A stretch of 64,000 nucleotides of DNA from Pseudomonas sp. 10-1B (GCF_000935045.1 NZ_JYKS01000012.1:33486-97485), one strand, 5' to 3'; counted from the first letter of the stretch, positions 17,389 to 30,249 are shown. Notes: generated by a model from the letters alone, not told the origin. Made by a program: numbers and translations.

Positions 17389-17406
17389 CTTAACTGACTG
17401 GCATTA
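17389..17406 (+). repeat. 18-bp REP-edge motif, copy 3
   Basis: CTTAACTGACTGGCATTA, exact match to 5796-5813, 6 bp after the GGCCCC end of a REP unit. Confidence 0.8.
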
Positions 17407-17420
17407 CGGTAAGCCGGCGA

Positions 17421-18602
17421 TCAGGCGATATGGGACGCGGCTTTTCCTGCTGCCTTGCTGCGCCCGCCCAGCCACACCAGCAGCAGCCCGGCAGCCGCCA
17501 GCAGACCCCCGGCCATCGGCACGGCGGCATAACCCAGGTCCAGGCTGATTACCGCCCCACCCAGCGCCGCGCCCACGGCATTACCCAGGTTGAACGCGCC
17601 AACGTTGATCGACGAGGCCAGCCCCGGTGCTTCGATGGCGGCGATCATCACCCGCATCTGCAGCGGAGGGACCACGGCGAAAGTGAACATGCCCCACACC
17701 AGCAAGGCGATGGCAGCGCCGATGTGGCTGCCCAGCACCAGCGGCATCAGCAGCATGATCAGCGCCAGGGCAGCGAGGAAGATTCGCGCCGCGCCATCCA
17801 GCGACCAGTCGGCCAGGCGGCCACCCAGGCTGTTGCCCAGGGTGAAACCAACGCCGATCAACACCAGGCCCAGGGTGACGAAGCTGTCCGAGGCGCCGGT
17901 CAGTTCGGCCAGCACCGGCGCTACGTAGGTGTACAAGGTGAACATGGCGCCGGCACCGAGCACGGTGGTGGCCATCGCCAGCAGCACGCTGGGGCGGGCG
18001 ATCACCGCCAGTTCCTTGCGTACATGCGGCACGCTACCGCGTTCACCCTTGGGCAGCGCGTACCACAGCGCGGCCATGGCCAGCAGGCCAAGCGCGGCGG
18101 TACCGGCAAAGGCCATGCGCCAGCCGACCTGCTGGCCGACCCAGGTGGCGGCCGGCACGCCACCGATGTTGGCGATGGTCAGGCCCATGAACATGGTGGC
18201 CACGGCACTGGCCTGTTTCTCCTTGGGCACCACGCTGGCTGCCACCACTGCCCCCAGGCCGAAGAACGCGCCGTGGTTGAGGCTGGTGACCAGCCGCGAG
18301 GCGAGCAGGGTGTAATAGTCTGGCGACACCGACGACAGCAGGTTGCCGAGGGTGAAGATGGCCATCAGCGCCATCAGTGCGGCGCGCTTGCCGAAACGGC
18401 TGAACAACAGGGTCATGATCGGCGCGCCGACCATCACGCCGATGGCATAGGCGGTAATCAGCATGCCCGCGCTGGGGATGCTCACATCGACACCTTGGGC
18501 GATCACCGGCAGCAGGCCCATGGGGGTGAATTCGGTGGTGCCGATGCCGAAGGCGCCGATCGCCAGGGCGAACAGCACCCGTTTGGGGGAAAGTGTGCTC
18601 AT
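17421..18602 (-). CDS. MFS transporter, DHA1 family (AraJ/YdhP-like)
   Basis: 393 aa, 12 helices. N-terminus FALAIGAFGIGTTEFTPMGLLPVIAQGVDVSIPSAGMLITAYAIGVMVGAPIMTLLFSRFGKR shows motif D1 and the A-motif variant of DHA1 sugar-efflux/drug-efflux permeases. Substrate unknown (sugars, arabinose polymers or drugs in relatives). The stop of the aldo/keto reductase gene is 39 bp upstream on the same strand, so both are likely one transcription unit. Confidence 0.85.
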   Translation of the reverse strand: MSTLSPKRVLFALAIGAFGIGTTEFTPMGLLPVIAQGVDVSIPSAGMLITAYAIGVMVGAPIMTLLFSRFGKRAALMALMAIFTLGNLLSSVSPDYYTLLASRLVTSLNHGAFFGLGAVVAASVVPKEKQASAVATMFMGLTIANIGGVPAATWVGQQVGWRMAFAGTAALGLLAMAALWYALPKGERGSVPHVRKELAVIARPSVLLAMATTVLGAGAMFTLYTYVAPVLAELTGASDSFVTLGLVLIGVGFTLGNSLGGRLADWSLDGAARIFLAALALIMLLMPLVLGSHIGAAIALLVWGMFTFAVVPPLQMRVMIAAIEAPGLASSINVGAFNLGNAVGAALGGAVISLDLGYAAVPMAGGLLAAAGLLLVWLGGRSKAAGKAASHIA

Positions 18603-18640
18603 CAGGAGTTCCGCAATGAATATGGAGGAGGGCCGCCTGA

Positions 18641-19444
18641 TCAGTCCCAGACCGGCGCCAGGCCATCCGGGCTGACTTCACGGCCATTGCGCTCGAGCGC
18701 GGCAATGCGCGCCAGGTCGTCGGCATCCAGGCGCAGGTCGCGAGCGAGCAGGTTGCTGGCCAGGTTCTCGCGCTTGGTCGAGGACGGGATCACCGCATAG
18801 CCCGATTGCAGCGCCCAGGCCAGGGCAACCTGGGCGACGGTGGCCTTGTGCTTGGCGGCGATGTCGGCAAGTACTGGGTCCTTCAGCACCTTGCCGTAGG
18901 CCAGGGTCATGTAGGAGGTGACGGTAATGCCTTGTTCCTTGAGGAACGCGGCCAGCTTGCTGTTCTGCAGGTACGGGCTGAGTTCTATCTGGTTGGTGGC
19001 GATTTCGCCTTTGCCTACCACGTCGATGGCCTGGCGGGTCAGCTCGATATTGAAGTTGGATACACCGATCTGGCGGGTCAGGCCCAGCTGCTTGGCTTCT
19101 GCCAGCGCGGTCATGTACTCGCGCAGTTCAACGCCGTTGCCTGGGGCTGGCCAGTGGATCAGCAGCAGGTCGACGTAGTCGGTGCGCAGTTTCTGCAGGC
19201 TTTCCCGCAGGCTGGGAACCAGCTTGTCGGCCGCGTAGTTGTCGACCCAGATCTTGGTGGTGATGAACAGCTCGCTGCGCGGCACGCCGCTTTCGGCGAT
19301 GGCCTGGCCAACGTCGGCTTCGTTCTGGTAGATCTGTGCGGTGTCGATGACTCGGTAGCCCAGTTCCAGGGCCGACTTGACCGAATCGATGACAGCTTGG
19401 CCGGTGAGGCGGAAGGTACCGAGGCCGAAGGATGGAATGTTCAT
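18641..19444 (-). CDS. dkgB: Aldo/keto reductase, 2,5-diketo-D-gluconate reductase B type
   Basis: 267-aa NADPH-dependent TIM-barrel reductase. The catalytic tetrad is visible: D38 and Y43 in [13 protein letters not shown]68 in ITTKIW, and H101-type His in [11 protein letters not shown]. Other family blocks: [11 protein letters not shown] and [16 protein letters not shown] (cofactor binding). DkgB reduces 2,5-diketo-gluconate and methylglyoxal-type carbonyls. First gene of a likely two-gene unit with the MFS exporter. Confidence 0.85.
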   Translation of the reverse strand: MNIPSFGLGTFRLTGQAVIDSVKSALELGYRVIDTAQIYQNEADVGQAIAESGVPRSELFITTKIWVDNYAADKLVPSLRESLQKLRTDYVDLLLIHWPAPGNGVELREYMTALAEAKQLGLTRQIGVSNFNIELTRQAIDVVGKGEIATNQIELSPYLQNSKLAAFLKEQGITVTSYMTLAYGKVLKDPVLADIAAKHKATVAQVALAWALQSGYAVIPSSTKRENLASNLLARDLRLDADDLARIAALERNGREVSPDGLAPVWD

Positions 19445-19590
19445 GGGGCTGCTCCTGGTGAGTGAGGGGAGCAGTGTGCAGGGTTGAGGGAGATTGATTA
19501 AGGTGGGGTGGGGCCAAGGTCATTTGCGTCATGGTCAAGAATTGGCGGCCAAGTTGTGACGCTGTTGCTGGAGTATCGGTTATATCCTGT

Positions 19591-19629
19591 ACCGGCCTCT
19601 TCGCGGGTAAACCCGCTCCCACAGGGCCG
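19591..19629. repeat. Single REP unit
   Basis: CCGGCCTCTTCGCGGGTAAA followed by CCCGCTCCCACAGG; lies in the 245-bp gap between dkgB and the DUF934 gene. Confidence 0.75.
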
Positions 19630-19645
19630 GCACAGCAGGAACGAA

Positions 19646-19669
19646 ACGGCCCGCCAAGAGGCGGGCCGT
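19646..19669 (-). terminator. Rho-independent terminator of the cysI-DUF934 operon
   Basis: Perfect 10-bp stem ACGGCCCGCC/GGCGGGCCGT with a 4-base loop; on the minus strand it is followed by TTTCGTT. It lies 20 bp past the DUF934 stop codon. Confidence 0.85.
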
Positions 19670-19689
19670 CAGGTATTGCAGGGTGACGA

Positions 19690-20184
19690 TCAGCGGCGGC
19701 GGAACAGCGGCAGCGGCTCGTCGGTGGCGGCCTGGTAGGTCACCGAGAAGTCCTTCAGGCTTTGCAGTGCGTCTTCCGGGTCCTTGTCGGCACGGATGGC
19801 GAACGCGTCGAAGCCGCAACGGGCCATGAAGAACAGCTGGTCGCGCAGTACGTCGCCAATGGCGCGCAGCTCGCCCTTGAACTTGTAGCGGTCACGCAGC
19901 AGGCGCGCATTGGAATAGCTGCGCCCATCGGTGAACGCCGGGAAGTTCAGCGCGATGACCTGGAAGTGCTGTACGTCCTCGCCGATTTCCTCGGCTTCTT
20001 CGTCGCTGTCCAGCCACACGCCCAGGCCGCCGTCGCGGGCCTTGAGCACGTGGGCATGGTCACGCCACATCTGCAACGGGACGATGTAGTCGTCGCAGTT
20101 GGTCAGTTCGTCGAACGAGGTTTCCTTGGGCAGCAGGTGCCAGGTTTCGTCGACGATCTGGTTGTTCTTAATGATTCGCTGCAT
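19690..20184 (-). CDS. DUF934 protein associated with sulfite reductase
   Basis: 164 aa. DUF934 features: DDYIVPLQMWRDH, LGVWLDSDEEAEEIGEDVQHFQVIALNFPAFTDGRSYSNARLLRDRY and GDVLRDQLFFMARCGFDAFAI. This family nearly always follows cysI in proteobacteria and is thought to help assimilatory sulfite reduction, possibly in place of a separate flavoprotein-binding partner. It overlaps the 3' end of cysI by 17 bp, showing translational coupling. Confidence 0.9.
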   Translation of the reverse strand: MQRIIKNNQIVDETWHLLPKETSFDELTNCDDYIVPLQMWRDHAHVLKARDGGLGVWLDSDEEAEEIGEDVQHFQVIALNFPAFTDGRSYSNARLLRDRYKFKGELRAIGDVLRDQLFFMARCGFDAFAIRADKDPEDALQSLKDFSVTYQAATDEPLPLFRRR

Positions 20185-21820
20185 AGACGCGTTCCTTGAA
20201 GGGGTCGATGCCGATACGCTGGTAGGTGTCGATGAAACGCTCTTCCTCGGTACGTTGCTCGACGTACACGGCGATCAGCTTCTCGATCACATCGGCCATG
20301 TCATCCTGGGCGAAGGACGGGCCGAGGATCTTGCCCAGGCTCGCACCGCGCGCGGCGTTACCGCCCAGCGACACCTGGTAGAACTCTTCACCCTTCTTGT
20401 CCACGCCGAGGATGCCGATGTGGCCTACGTGGTGGTGGCCGCAGGCGTTCATGCAGCCGGAGATGTTCAGGTCGATTTCGCCGATGTCGAACAGGTAGTC
20501 CAGGTCGTCGAAGCGGCGCTGGATGGATTCGGCGATCGGGATCGACTTGGCGTTGGCCAGCGAGCAGTAGTCACCGCCCGGGCAGCAGATGATGTCGGTC
20601 AGCAGGCCGATGTTCGGCGTGGCGAAGCCGCCCTCGCGCAGTTCCAGCCACAGGGCGTGCAGCTGGCGCTGCTCGACGTCGGCGAGGATGATGTTCTGTT
20701 CGTGCGAGGTGCGCAGGAAGCCGAAGCTGTAGCGCTCGGCCAGGTCGGCCACGGCGTCCAGCTGCTTGTCGGTCAGGTCGCCCGGGGCAACGCCAGTGGG
20801 CTTGAGCGACAGGGTCACGGCCACGTAGCCAGGGCGCTTGTGGGCGCGGGTGTTGCGCGAGCGCCAGCGGGCGAAGCCTGGGTACTCGGCGTCCAGGGCG
20901 GCGTAGTCGACGTTGTCGAGGGCCAGGTACTCCGGGTCGACGAAGTGGCGCGACACGCGCTGCACTTCGGCTTCGGTCAGGGTGGTGCTGCCGCCCCGCA
21001 GGTGGACCATTTCGGCCTCGACCTTCTCGGCGAACACTTCCGGAGTGAGGGCCTTGACCAGGATCTTGATCCGCGCCTTGTACTTGTTGTCACGGCGACC
21101 GTAACGGTTGTACACACGCAGGATGGCGTCCAGGTAGCTGATCAGGTCTTGCCACGGCAGGAACTCGTTGATGAACGAGCCTACTACCGGGGTCCGGCCC
21201 AGGCCGCCACCGACCAGGACACGGAAGCCCAGTTCGCCAGCGTCGTTGCGCACCGGTTCCAGGCCGATGTCATGCACTTCGATGGCGGCGCGGTCTTCCT
21301 GCGAGCCGTTGATGGCAATCTTGAACTTGCGCGGCAGGTAGGCGAATTCCGGGTGGAAGGTGGTCCACTGGCGGACGATTTCGCACCACGGGCGCGGGTC
21401 GATGATTTCGTCTGCGGCGACACCGGCGAACTGGTCGGTAGTGGTGTTGCGCAGGCAGTTGCCGCTGGTCTGGATCGCGTGCATCTGCACGGTGGCCAGC
21501 TCGGCGAGGATGTCCGGGATGTCTTCCAGCGCCGGCCAGTTGTACTGCACGTTCTGGCGGGTGGAGATGTGGGCGTAGCCCTTGTCGTAGTCGCGGGCGA
21601 TCTTGGCCAGGGTGCGGACCTGGCGGGCGCTCAGTTGGCCGTAGGGCACCGCGACTCGCAGCATCGGCGCGAAACGTTGGATATAAAGGCCGTTCTGCAG
21701 GCGCAGAGGGCGGAATTCTTCCTCGCTCAGCTCACCGGCCAGGTAGCGGCGGGTCTGATCACGGAACTGCTTGACGCGGTCCTCGATGATCCGCTGATCG
21801 TACTCGTCGTATACGTACAT
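20168..21820 (-). CDS. cysI: Assimilatory sulfite/nitrite reductase hemoprotein subunit
   Basis: 550 aa. Reduces sulfite to sulfide with siroheme and a [4Fe-4S] cluster. Cluster/siroheme cysteines appear in IICCPGGDYCSLANAKS and, ~40 residues on, in NISGCMNACGHHHVGHIG. The ferredoxin-like half-domains are present (RFAPMLRVAVPYGQLSARQVRTLAKIARDY; NGLYIQRF). Length fits the one-subunit bacterial form. Operon with DUF934 (17-bp overlap). A 211-bp divergent region separates it from the binding-protein gene; a CysB site is likely there but no consensus is sharp enough to mark. Confidence 0.93.
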   Translation of the reverse strand: MYVYDEYDQRIIEDRVKQFRDQTRRYLAGELSEEEFRPLRLQNGLYIQRFAPMLRVAVPYGQLSARQVRTLAKIARDYDKGYAHISTRQNVQYNWPALEDIPDILAELATVQMHAIQTSGNCLRNTTTDQFAGVAADEIIDPRPWCEIVRQWTTFHPEFAYLPRKFKIAINGSQEDRAAIEVHDIGLEPVRNDAGELGFRVLVGGGLGRTPVVGSFINEFLPWQDLISYLDAILRVYNRYGRRDNKYKARIKILVKALTPEVFAEKVEAEMVHLRGGSTTLTEAEVQRVSRHFVDPEYLALDNVDYAALDAEYPGFARWRSRNTRAHKRPGYVAVTLSLKPTGVAPGDLTDKQLDAVADLAERYSFGFLRTSHEQNIILADVEQRQLHALWLELREGGFATPNIGLLTDIICCPGGDYCSLANAKSIPIAESIQRRFDDLDYLFDIGEIDLNISGCMNACGHHHVGHIGILGVDKKGEEFYQVSLGGNAARGASLGKILGPSFAQDDMADVIEKLIAVYVEQRTEEERFIDTYQRIGIDPFKERVYAANH

Positions 21821-21997
21821 AAAAGTCCTGTCTCAGGCATGCAGCTATTCGCGCGCACGGCCGCGCACTCCGCTTCGGAGCCGGGGAACGATAGCAGGTT
21901 GCGTTTATGCGCTAAAGTGATGTTTTTGCATATGAAAAGAACCAAATGGACTATGTGAGACTGACTGGCATTTGTGCGCTGGGCAAGGCCTGGCGTT

Positions 21998-22003
21998 TAT
22001 AAT
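21998..22003 (+). promoter_or_regulatory. Probable -10 element for the binding-protein gene
   Basis: TATAAT at 21998-22003, 30 bp before the ATG at 22033. The best -35 (TTGTGC, 21972) is 20 bp away, longer than ideal, so an activator may be needed. Confidence 0.45.
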
Positions 22004-22032
22004 CCGCGGTTTGCTTCGCAGAGAGTGACCCC

Positions 22033-23109
22033 ATGCTCAAGGCCCTGTGCCAAAGCTTGTGTCTTGCCCTGCCGCTGGCGGCAAGCGCGCAGCCTGCTTC
22101 GGTGGTTTTCCTCAACCCGGGGCTGTCCACCGAGACATTCTGGACCAGCTACACCCGCTTCATGCAGGCCGCCGCGGACGAGCTGGGCATGACCCTGCAC
22201 GTGGAATACAGCGAGCGCCGCGCCGACCTGACACTGACCCAGGCCAGGGCGATCCTGAGCGGGCCGCAACGGCCGGACTACCTGGTGCTGGTCAACGAGC
22301 AGTACGTGGCACCGGAAATCATGCGCCTGTCGCGTGGCACCGGGGTCAAGCTGTTACTGGTCAACAATGGCCTCACCGTCAGCCAGGCGCGCAGTATCGA
22401 GGCCCAGCCCGACAAGTATGCCGAACCACTGAGCACCTTGATGACCAACGACGAGCAGGCGGGTTTCCAAATGTTGCGCCAGATGGTCGCGCAATTGCCC
22501 CGCGACAGCGGGCCGGTGGACCTAGTGGCCTTTGCCGCGATCAAGACCACCCCTGCTTCGCAGTTGCGCGAGCAAGGCATGCGCCGCGCCTTGGCGGACT
22601 TCCCCCAGGTGCGTTTGCGCCAGGTGGTGTACGGCGGCTGGAGCCGCCAGCGTGCCTACGAGCAGGCACAACTGCTGCTGGAGCGCTACCCGGCTACCCG
22701 CCTGGTGTGGTCGGCCAATGACGAGATGGCCTTTGGGGCCATGCAGGCGTTCGAGGAGGCGGGGCGCAAGCCGGGGCGCGATGTGCTGTTCAGCGCCATC
22801 AACAGTTCGCCCGAGGCCTTGCGCGCGCGTATCGATGGGCGCCTGAGCGTGCTGCTGGGCGGGCATTTCACCTTAGGTGGCTGGGCCATGGTGATGCTCC
22901 ACGATGATGCCCAGGGGCTGGCGGTGAACCGCGACGGCCTGCGCGAGCACCGCATGCCGGTGCTGCAACCGATCGACCAGGCCAAGGCCAGGCGTTGGCT
23001 GAAACTGCTGGAACGGGCTGACTATGGCGTCGATTTCCGGCATTACAGCGCCGAAGGGCGATCGGCCAGCTACCAGTACCCGTTTCTGACGTCACCGGTC
23101 GAATATTGA
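22033..23109 (+). CDS. Periplasmic sugar-type substrate-binding protein (RbsB-like)
   Basis: 358 aa. Signal peptide MLKALCQSLCLALPLAASAQP, then the type I periplasmic binding fold: VVFLNPGLSTETFWTSYTRFMQAAADELGM, DYLVLVNEQYVAPEIMR, RLVWSANDEMAFGAMQAFEEAGRKPGRDVLFSAINSS and VLLGGHFTLGGWAMVMLHD. No permease or ATPase gene lies beside it. Orphan proteins of this type in pseudomonads often serve as ligand sensors for signalling proteins (for example GGDEF or histidine kinases), so it may act in sensing rather than uptake; that is inference. Confidence 0.8.
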   Translation: MLKALCQSLCLALPLAASAQPASVVFLNPGLSTETFWTSYTRFMQAAADELGMTLHVEYSERRADLTLTQARAILSGPQRPDYLVLVNEQYVAPEIMRLSRGTGVKLLLVNNGLTVSQARSIEAQPDKYAEPLSTLMTNDEQAGFQMLRQMVAQLPRDSGPVDLVAFAAIKTTPASQLREQGMRRALADFPQVRLRQVVYGGWSRQRAYEQAQLLLERYPATRLVWSANDEMAFGAMQAFEEAGRKPGRDVLFSAINSSPEALRARIDGRLSVLLGGHFTLGGWAMVMLHDDAQGLAVNRDGLREHRMPVLQPIDQAKARRWLKLLERADYGVDFRHYSAEGRSASYQYPFLTSPVEY

Positions 23110-23194
23110 AAGACCCTGCTTGAGGGAAGGGCATTGCTCGTCTTAACTGCTGATGGTGAAGTGCATTCCCATAACCACTACAAGAGGCAATGCA

Positions 23195-23308
23195 ATGGGA
23201 AACTCAACCAAGGTCCGCAAAGCTGACAGCAGCGTCGATGCCTGGGCGATCCTGTGCCTGATCGTCCTGGTGGTGGTCACTGCCGTGTATTGGGTCAGCC
23301 ACCAGTAG
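23195..23308 (+). CDS. 37-aa single-pass membrane protein
   Basis: Too short for usual gene finders. Sequence MGNSTKVRKADSSVDAWAIL then a hydrophobic helix (CLIVLVVVTAVYWV) and the end SHQ. A ribosome site AGAGG is 8 bases upstream. A strong terminator follows within 35 bp, supporting a real transcript. A very similar short protein is, to my recollection, encoded at comparable places in other Pseudomonas. Function unknown. Confidence 0.7.
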   Translation: MGNSTKVRKADSSVDAWAILCLIVLVVVTAVYWVSHQ

Positions 23309-23339
23309 ACTTGTCTTTCTAGACCGTGATGTAGCCAGG

Positions 23340-23375
23340 GCGCCTGCGGGAGGGAATCCCGCAGACGCTTTTATT
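23340..23375 (+). terminator. Rho-independent terminator after the 37-aa gene
   Basis: Stem GCGCCTGCGGGA / TCCCGCAGACGC (one mismatch), 5-base loop, followed by TTTTATTTT. Confidence 0.85.
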
Positions 23376-23382
23376 TTGCCGG

Positions 23383-23466
23383 TTCCGGCCCTTTCGCGGG
23401 CAAGCCCGCTCCTACAAGGGTTGCGCGGACCGTGTAGGAGCGGGCTTGCCCGCGAAGGGGCCGGAA
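23383..23466. repeat. REP pair (inverted)
   Basis: TTCCGGCCCTTTCGCGGGCA and inverted TGCCCGCGAAGGGGCCGGAA with a 25-bp spacer. Confidence 0.9.
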
Positions 23467-23470
23467 CAGG

Positions 23471-23686
23471 CTAGCGGGTAAGATGCAGGGCCAACTGCAC
23501 CAGGCCGATCAATACGGCGATGAACACCAGGGTAAACAACGTCCCCAGCGCAATGAAATGGCTAGCCTTGCCGTGGGTGAAGTCGCGGGCGCGGTTCTTG
23601 CCGCTTTGCACGCCGAAGGCGGCAGCGAGGATGCTCTGCAGCATCTGCCAGAAGGTCGGGGGTTTGCCCTGGCTGGAATCGTCCAT
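23471..23686 (-). CDS. DUF2970 membrane protein
   Basis: 71 aa from ATG 23686 (AGGAG upstream). Pattern PTFWQMLQSILAAAFGVQSGKNRARDF, then a hydrophobic helix ALGTLFTLVFIAVLIGLVQLAL: the DUF2970 layout, an amphipathic N-terminal part and one C-terminal transmembrane segment. Function unknown. It follows metH-side REP repeats and is transcribed alone. Confidence 0.85.
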   Translation of the reverse strand: MDDSSQGKPPTFWQMLQSILAAAFGVQSGKNRARDFTHGKASHFIALGTLFTLVFIAVLIGLVQLALHLTR

Positions 23687-23754
23687 GCTGGCTCCTGAAG
23701 AAATCAGAGGCAATCAGGGACAGTGTAGGCAATGGTTGTGAGGTTGCCTGTGAT

Positions 23755-23848
23755 GGCCTCTTCGCGGGCTTGCCCGCTCCCACAGGTACAGCACAAACCT
23801 CAAGGGCGGTGATTTACCTGTGGGAGCGGGCAAGCCCGCGAAGAAGCC
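23755..23848. repeat. REP pair (inverted)
   Basis: GGCCTCTTCGCGGGCTTGCC and inverted GGCAAGCCCGCGAAGAAGCC, just downstream of the metH stop. Confidence 0.9.
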
Positions 23849-23857
23849 AATGCGCTC

Positions 23858-27565
<3,708 letters not shown>

Positions 27566-27741
27566 AGGAACTACCTGGTCGGGCAAAAATCAGAAGGTGC
27601 GGAATCATAACAAAGCTGCGCGGTTTTTAGGCGCATTGCCCATTTTCATGAAAACTGCTCATGTTGGCGGCAAAGCCCCGGCACCCAAGGACGACCAGGC
27701 AAAAAATCGTGATGGCTTTCAATACCCAGGACTTTCCGCAC

Positions 27742-30042
27742 ATGGTGCATCGTATTCTTGTCGGCGCCTTCGCCCTGTTCATCAGCGGCGCGGTGTTCGG
27801 GCAAGCCCCCCAGTCGAGCCCGGCTATTTCCTACAGCCGGGACATTCAACCGATCTTCACCGAGAAATGCGTGGCCTGCCACGCCTGCAACGACGCCGCC
27901 TGCCAGCTGAAGCTGGAAAGCCCCGAAGGCGCGGTGCGCGGGGCCAGCAAGGTCCCGGTGTACCAGGGCGACCGCAGCAAGGCGGTGCCCACCACGCGGT
28001 TGTTCTACGACGCCCACAGCGAGGGCGAATGGCGCAAGAAGGGCTTCTACTCGGTGCTCGACAACCAGGGCAGCCAGGCCGCGCTGATGGCGCGCATGCT
28101 GGAGCTGGGGCACAAGACCCCGCTCACGCCCAATGCCAAGCTGCCTGACGAGATCGTCCTGGGCCTGAACCGCAATAACATGTGCCCCTTGCCCCATGAG
28201 TTCGACGCCTACGCCGGCGCCCATCCCAAGGAGGGCATGCCACTGGCGGTCACCGGCCTGACCGACAAGGAATACGACACCATGCGCCGCTGGTTGGCGG
28301 CCGGTGCGCCGGTCGAGTACCAGCCGATACAGCCGAGCGCGGTCGAGGCCAAGCAGATCGCCGACTGGGAAGAACTGCTCAACCGCCCGGGCTCCACCGA
28401 GGCGTTGGTCGGCCGCTGGCTGTACGAGCATCTGTTCCTGGCGCACATCCACTTCGTCGGTGGTGAGCAGGGCCACTTCTTCCAGTGGGTGCGTTCGCGC
28501 ACGCCCAGCGGCCAGCCGGTCGACATCATTGCCACGCGTCGCCCCAATGACCCGCCCGGTACCGACTTCTATTATCGCCTGACCCCGGTGCAGGGCGTGA
28601 TCGTGCACAAGACCCACATCACCTACCCGATGGGGCCGCAGAAGCTCAAGCGCGTGAAGCAGCTGTTCTATGCGGGGGACTGGCACGCGACCTCGTTGCC
28701 GGGCTACGGCCCACGCCACCGGGCCAACCCGTTCGAAACCTTCGAGGCGATCCCGGCGGTAGCGCGTTACCAGTTCATGCTGGATAACGCCGAGTACTTC
28801 GTGCGTACCTTCATCCGTGGCCCGGTATGCCGTGGGCAGATCGCCACCGATGTGATCCGCGACAATTTCTGGGCGCTGTTCCAGGAGCCGGCCTTCGATC
28901 GCTACATCACCGATGCCAAGTACCGGGGCGAGGCCACGCCGCTGCTGGCCATGCCCGGGCAGATCGATGATGTGGGCAGTGTGCTGAGCTTGTGGCACGC
29001 CTACCGGGACAAGCGCAACGAGTACGAGAAACTGCGCCGCGAAGCCTATGCCGACATGCCGGCGCCGGGCTGGGCGACCCTGTGGGCCGGTAACGACAAC
29101 GCCCTGCTGAGCATCTTCCGCCACTTCGACAGCGCCTCGGTGAGCAAGGGCCTGATTGGGGACGTGCCGCTGACCGTGTGGCTGTTCGACTACCCGTTGT
29201 TCGAACGCACCTATTACCAACTGGCGGTCAACTTCGACGTGTTCGGCAACGTGTCGCACCAGTTGCAGACACGCCTGTACTTCGACCTGATCCGCAACGG
29301 TGCCGAGGTCAACTTCCTGCGCCTGATGCCAGCCGACCAGCGCAAGGCGATTCTCAGCGACTGGTACCAGAACAGCGGCAAGGTGAAGATGTGGTTGGAC
29401 TACGAGGACATCGACAGCGATACCCCGAGCGGTATCAAGCTCGACCCGCGCAACCCCAAGCGCGACTTCGGCCTGAAACTGTTGCAGCGCACCGGCAGCC
29501 TGAATGCCGCGCCCGACCCGATCAACCGCTGCCAGGGGGCGTTCTGCTCACGGCCGCAAATGAGCGAAGAGTTCCGCAATGCCGAGCAGTCGCTCAGCCG
29601 ACTGGTGTCGCGCCCGGCTGCCGGGCTGAAGGTGATCGACCAGTTGCCCGAGGCGACCATGTTGCGCATTGAAGGGCAGGGCGGCCAGCGCCAAGTCTAC
29701 AGCCTGCTGCGCAACCGCGCGCACAGCAACGTGGCGTTCCTGCTGGGCGAGGCCGCGCGCTATCAGCCGGGGCTGGATACCCTGACCCTGTACCCGGGGA
29801 TACTCAGCAGCTACCCGAACTTCATCTTCAATATCCCGACCAAGGATGTGCCGGAGTTCGTCGAGGACATGGAGTACGCCAAGGATGATCCGGCAAAGTT
29901 CGAGCGCATCGTCATGCGCTGGGGCGTGCGCCGCAGTCACCCTGAGTTCTGGCGCTACTTCCATGACCTGAACAGTTTCATCAAGGAGACCCAACCGGTC
30001 GAGGCGGGCGTGCTGGACATGAACCGCTACGAGAACCTCTGA
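27742..30042 (+). CDS. cti: Fatty acid cis/trans isomerase (periplasmic heme protein)
   Basis: 766 aa from ATG 27742, the known P. putida Cti length. A cleavable signal peptide (MVHRILVGAFALFISGAVFG) exports it to the periplasm. The cytochrome c-type heme site is C43-V-A-C46-H47, within EKCVACHACN. Cti converts cis to trans unsaturated fatty acids in membrane lipids without shifting the double bond, a fast constitutive response to solvents, heat and heavy metals. A further 27 codons are open upstream but would spoil the signal peptide. Divergent from metH. Confidence 0.95.
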   Translation: MVHRILVGAFALFISGAVFGQAPQSSPAISYSRDIQPIFTEKCVACHACNDAACQLKLESPEGAVRGASKVPVYQGDRSKAVPTTRLFYDAHSEGEWRKKGFYSVLDNQGSQAALMARMLELGHKTPLTPNAKLPDEIVLGLNRNNMCPLPHEFDAYAGAHPKEGMPLAVTGLTDKEYDTMRRWLAAGAPVEYQPIQPSAVEAKQIADWEELLNRPGSTEALVGRWLYEHLFLAHIHFVGGEQGHFFQWVRSRTPSGQPVDIIATRRPNDPPGTDFYYRLTPVQGVIVHKTHITYPMGPQKLKRVKQLFYAGDWHATSLPGYGPRHRANPFETFEAIPAVARYQFMLDNAEYFVRTFIRGPVCRGQIATDVIRDNFWALFQEPAFDRYITDAKYRGEATPLLAMPGQIDDVGSVLSLWHAYRDKRNEYEKLRREAYADMPAPGWATLWAGNDNALLSIFRHFDSASVSKGLIGDVPLTVWLFDYPLFERTYYQLAVNFDVFGNVSHQLQTRLYFDLIRNGAEVNFLRLMPADQRKAILSDWYQNSGKVKMWLDYEDIDSDTPSGIKLDPRNPKRDFGLKLLQRTGSLNAAPDPINRCQGAFCSRPQMSEEFRNAEQSLSRLVSRPAAGLKVIDQLPEATMLRIEGQGGQRQVYSLLRNRAHSNVAFLLGEAARYQPGLDTLTLYPGILSSYPNFIFNIPTKDVPEFVEDMEYAKDDPAKFERIVMRWGVRRSHPEFWRYFHDLNSFIKETQPVEAGVLDMNRYENL

Positions 30043-30095
30043 TCGGGTTGGCTGACCTTTCCGATTAGCCTGCGGTCGGAAAGAGCAGGTGGTCC

Positions 30096-30213
30096 GGGGG
30101 CTGCTTGGCAGCCCAATCGCCGGCAAGCCAGCTCCCACAGGTCTGCGTTGTCTTCGGGTTTACGCGGTCCCTGTGGGAGCTGGCTTGCCGGCGATGGAGC
30201 GCACAGCGCTCCC
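30096..30213. repeat. REP pair (inverted)
   Basis: GGGGGCTGCTTGGCAGCCCA...CGCCGGCAAGCC and inverted GGCTTGCCGGCGATGGAGCGC...GCGCTCCC in the cti-acyltransferase gap. Confidence 0.85.
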
Positions 30214-30249
30214 AACGGCCTCAATGCACCGGCAATCGCAGGGTACTCC

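Larger units (their letters stand above)
16965..17420. other. Gene-free stretch of 456 bp with repeats
   Basis: Holds the upstream region of the DUF1348 gene, a full REP pair (17122-17233), an imperfect inverted repeat with arms near 17243 (GTTGCTCCCA) and 17290 (TGGGAGCAAT), a single REP unit (17344-17383) and the 18-bp REP-edge motif. No coding potential is recognised. Confidence 0.7.

Noticed and set aside
11844..17406. CRISPR array from the repeated palindromes
   Set aside because: Repeats are inverted pairs at irregular, kb-scale spacing with no regular spacers or cas genes; they are REP elements.
27566..27741. Cobalamin riboswitch upstream of metH
   Set aside because: The region is short and lacks the conserved B12-box; no structured leader could be drawn.
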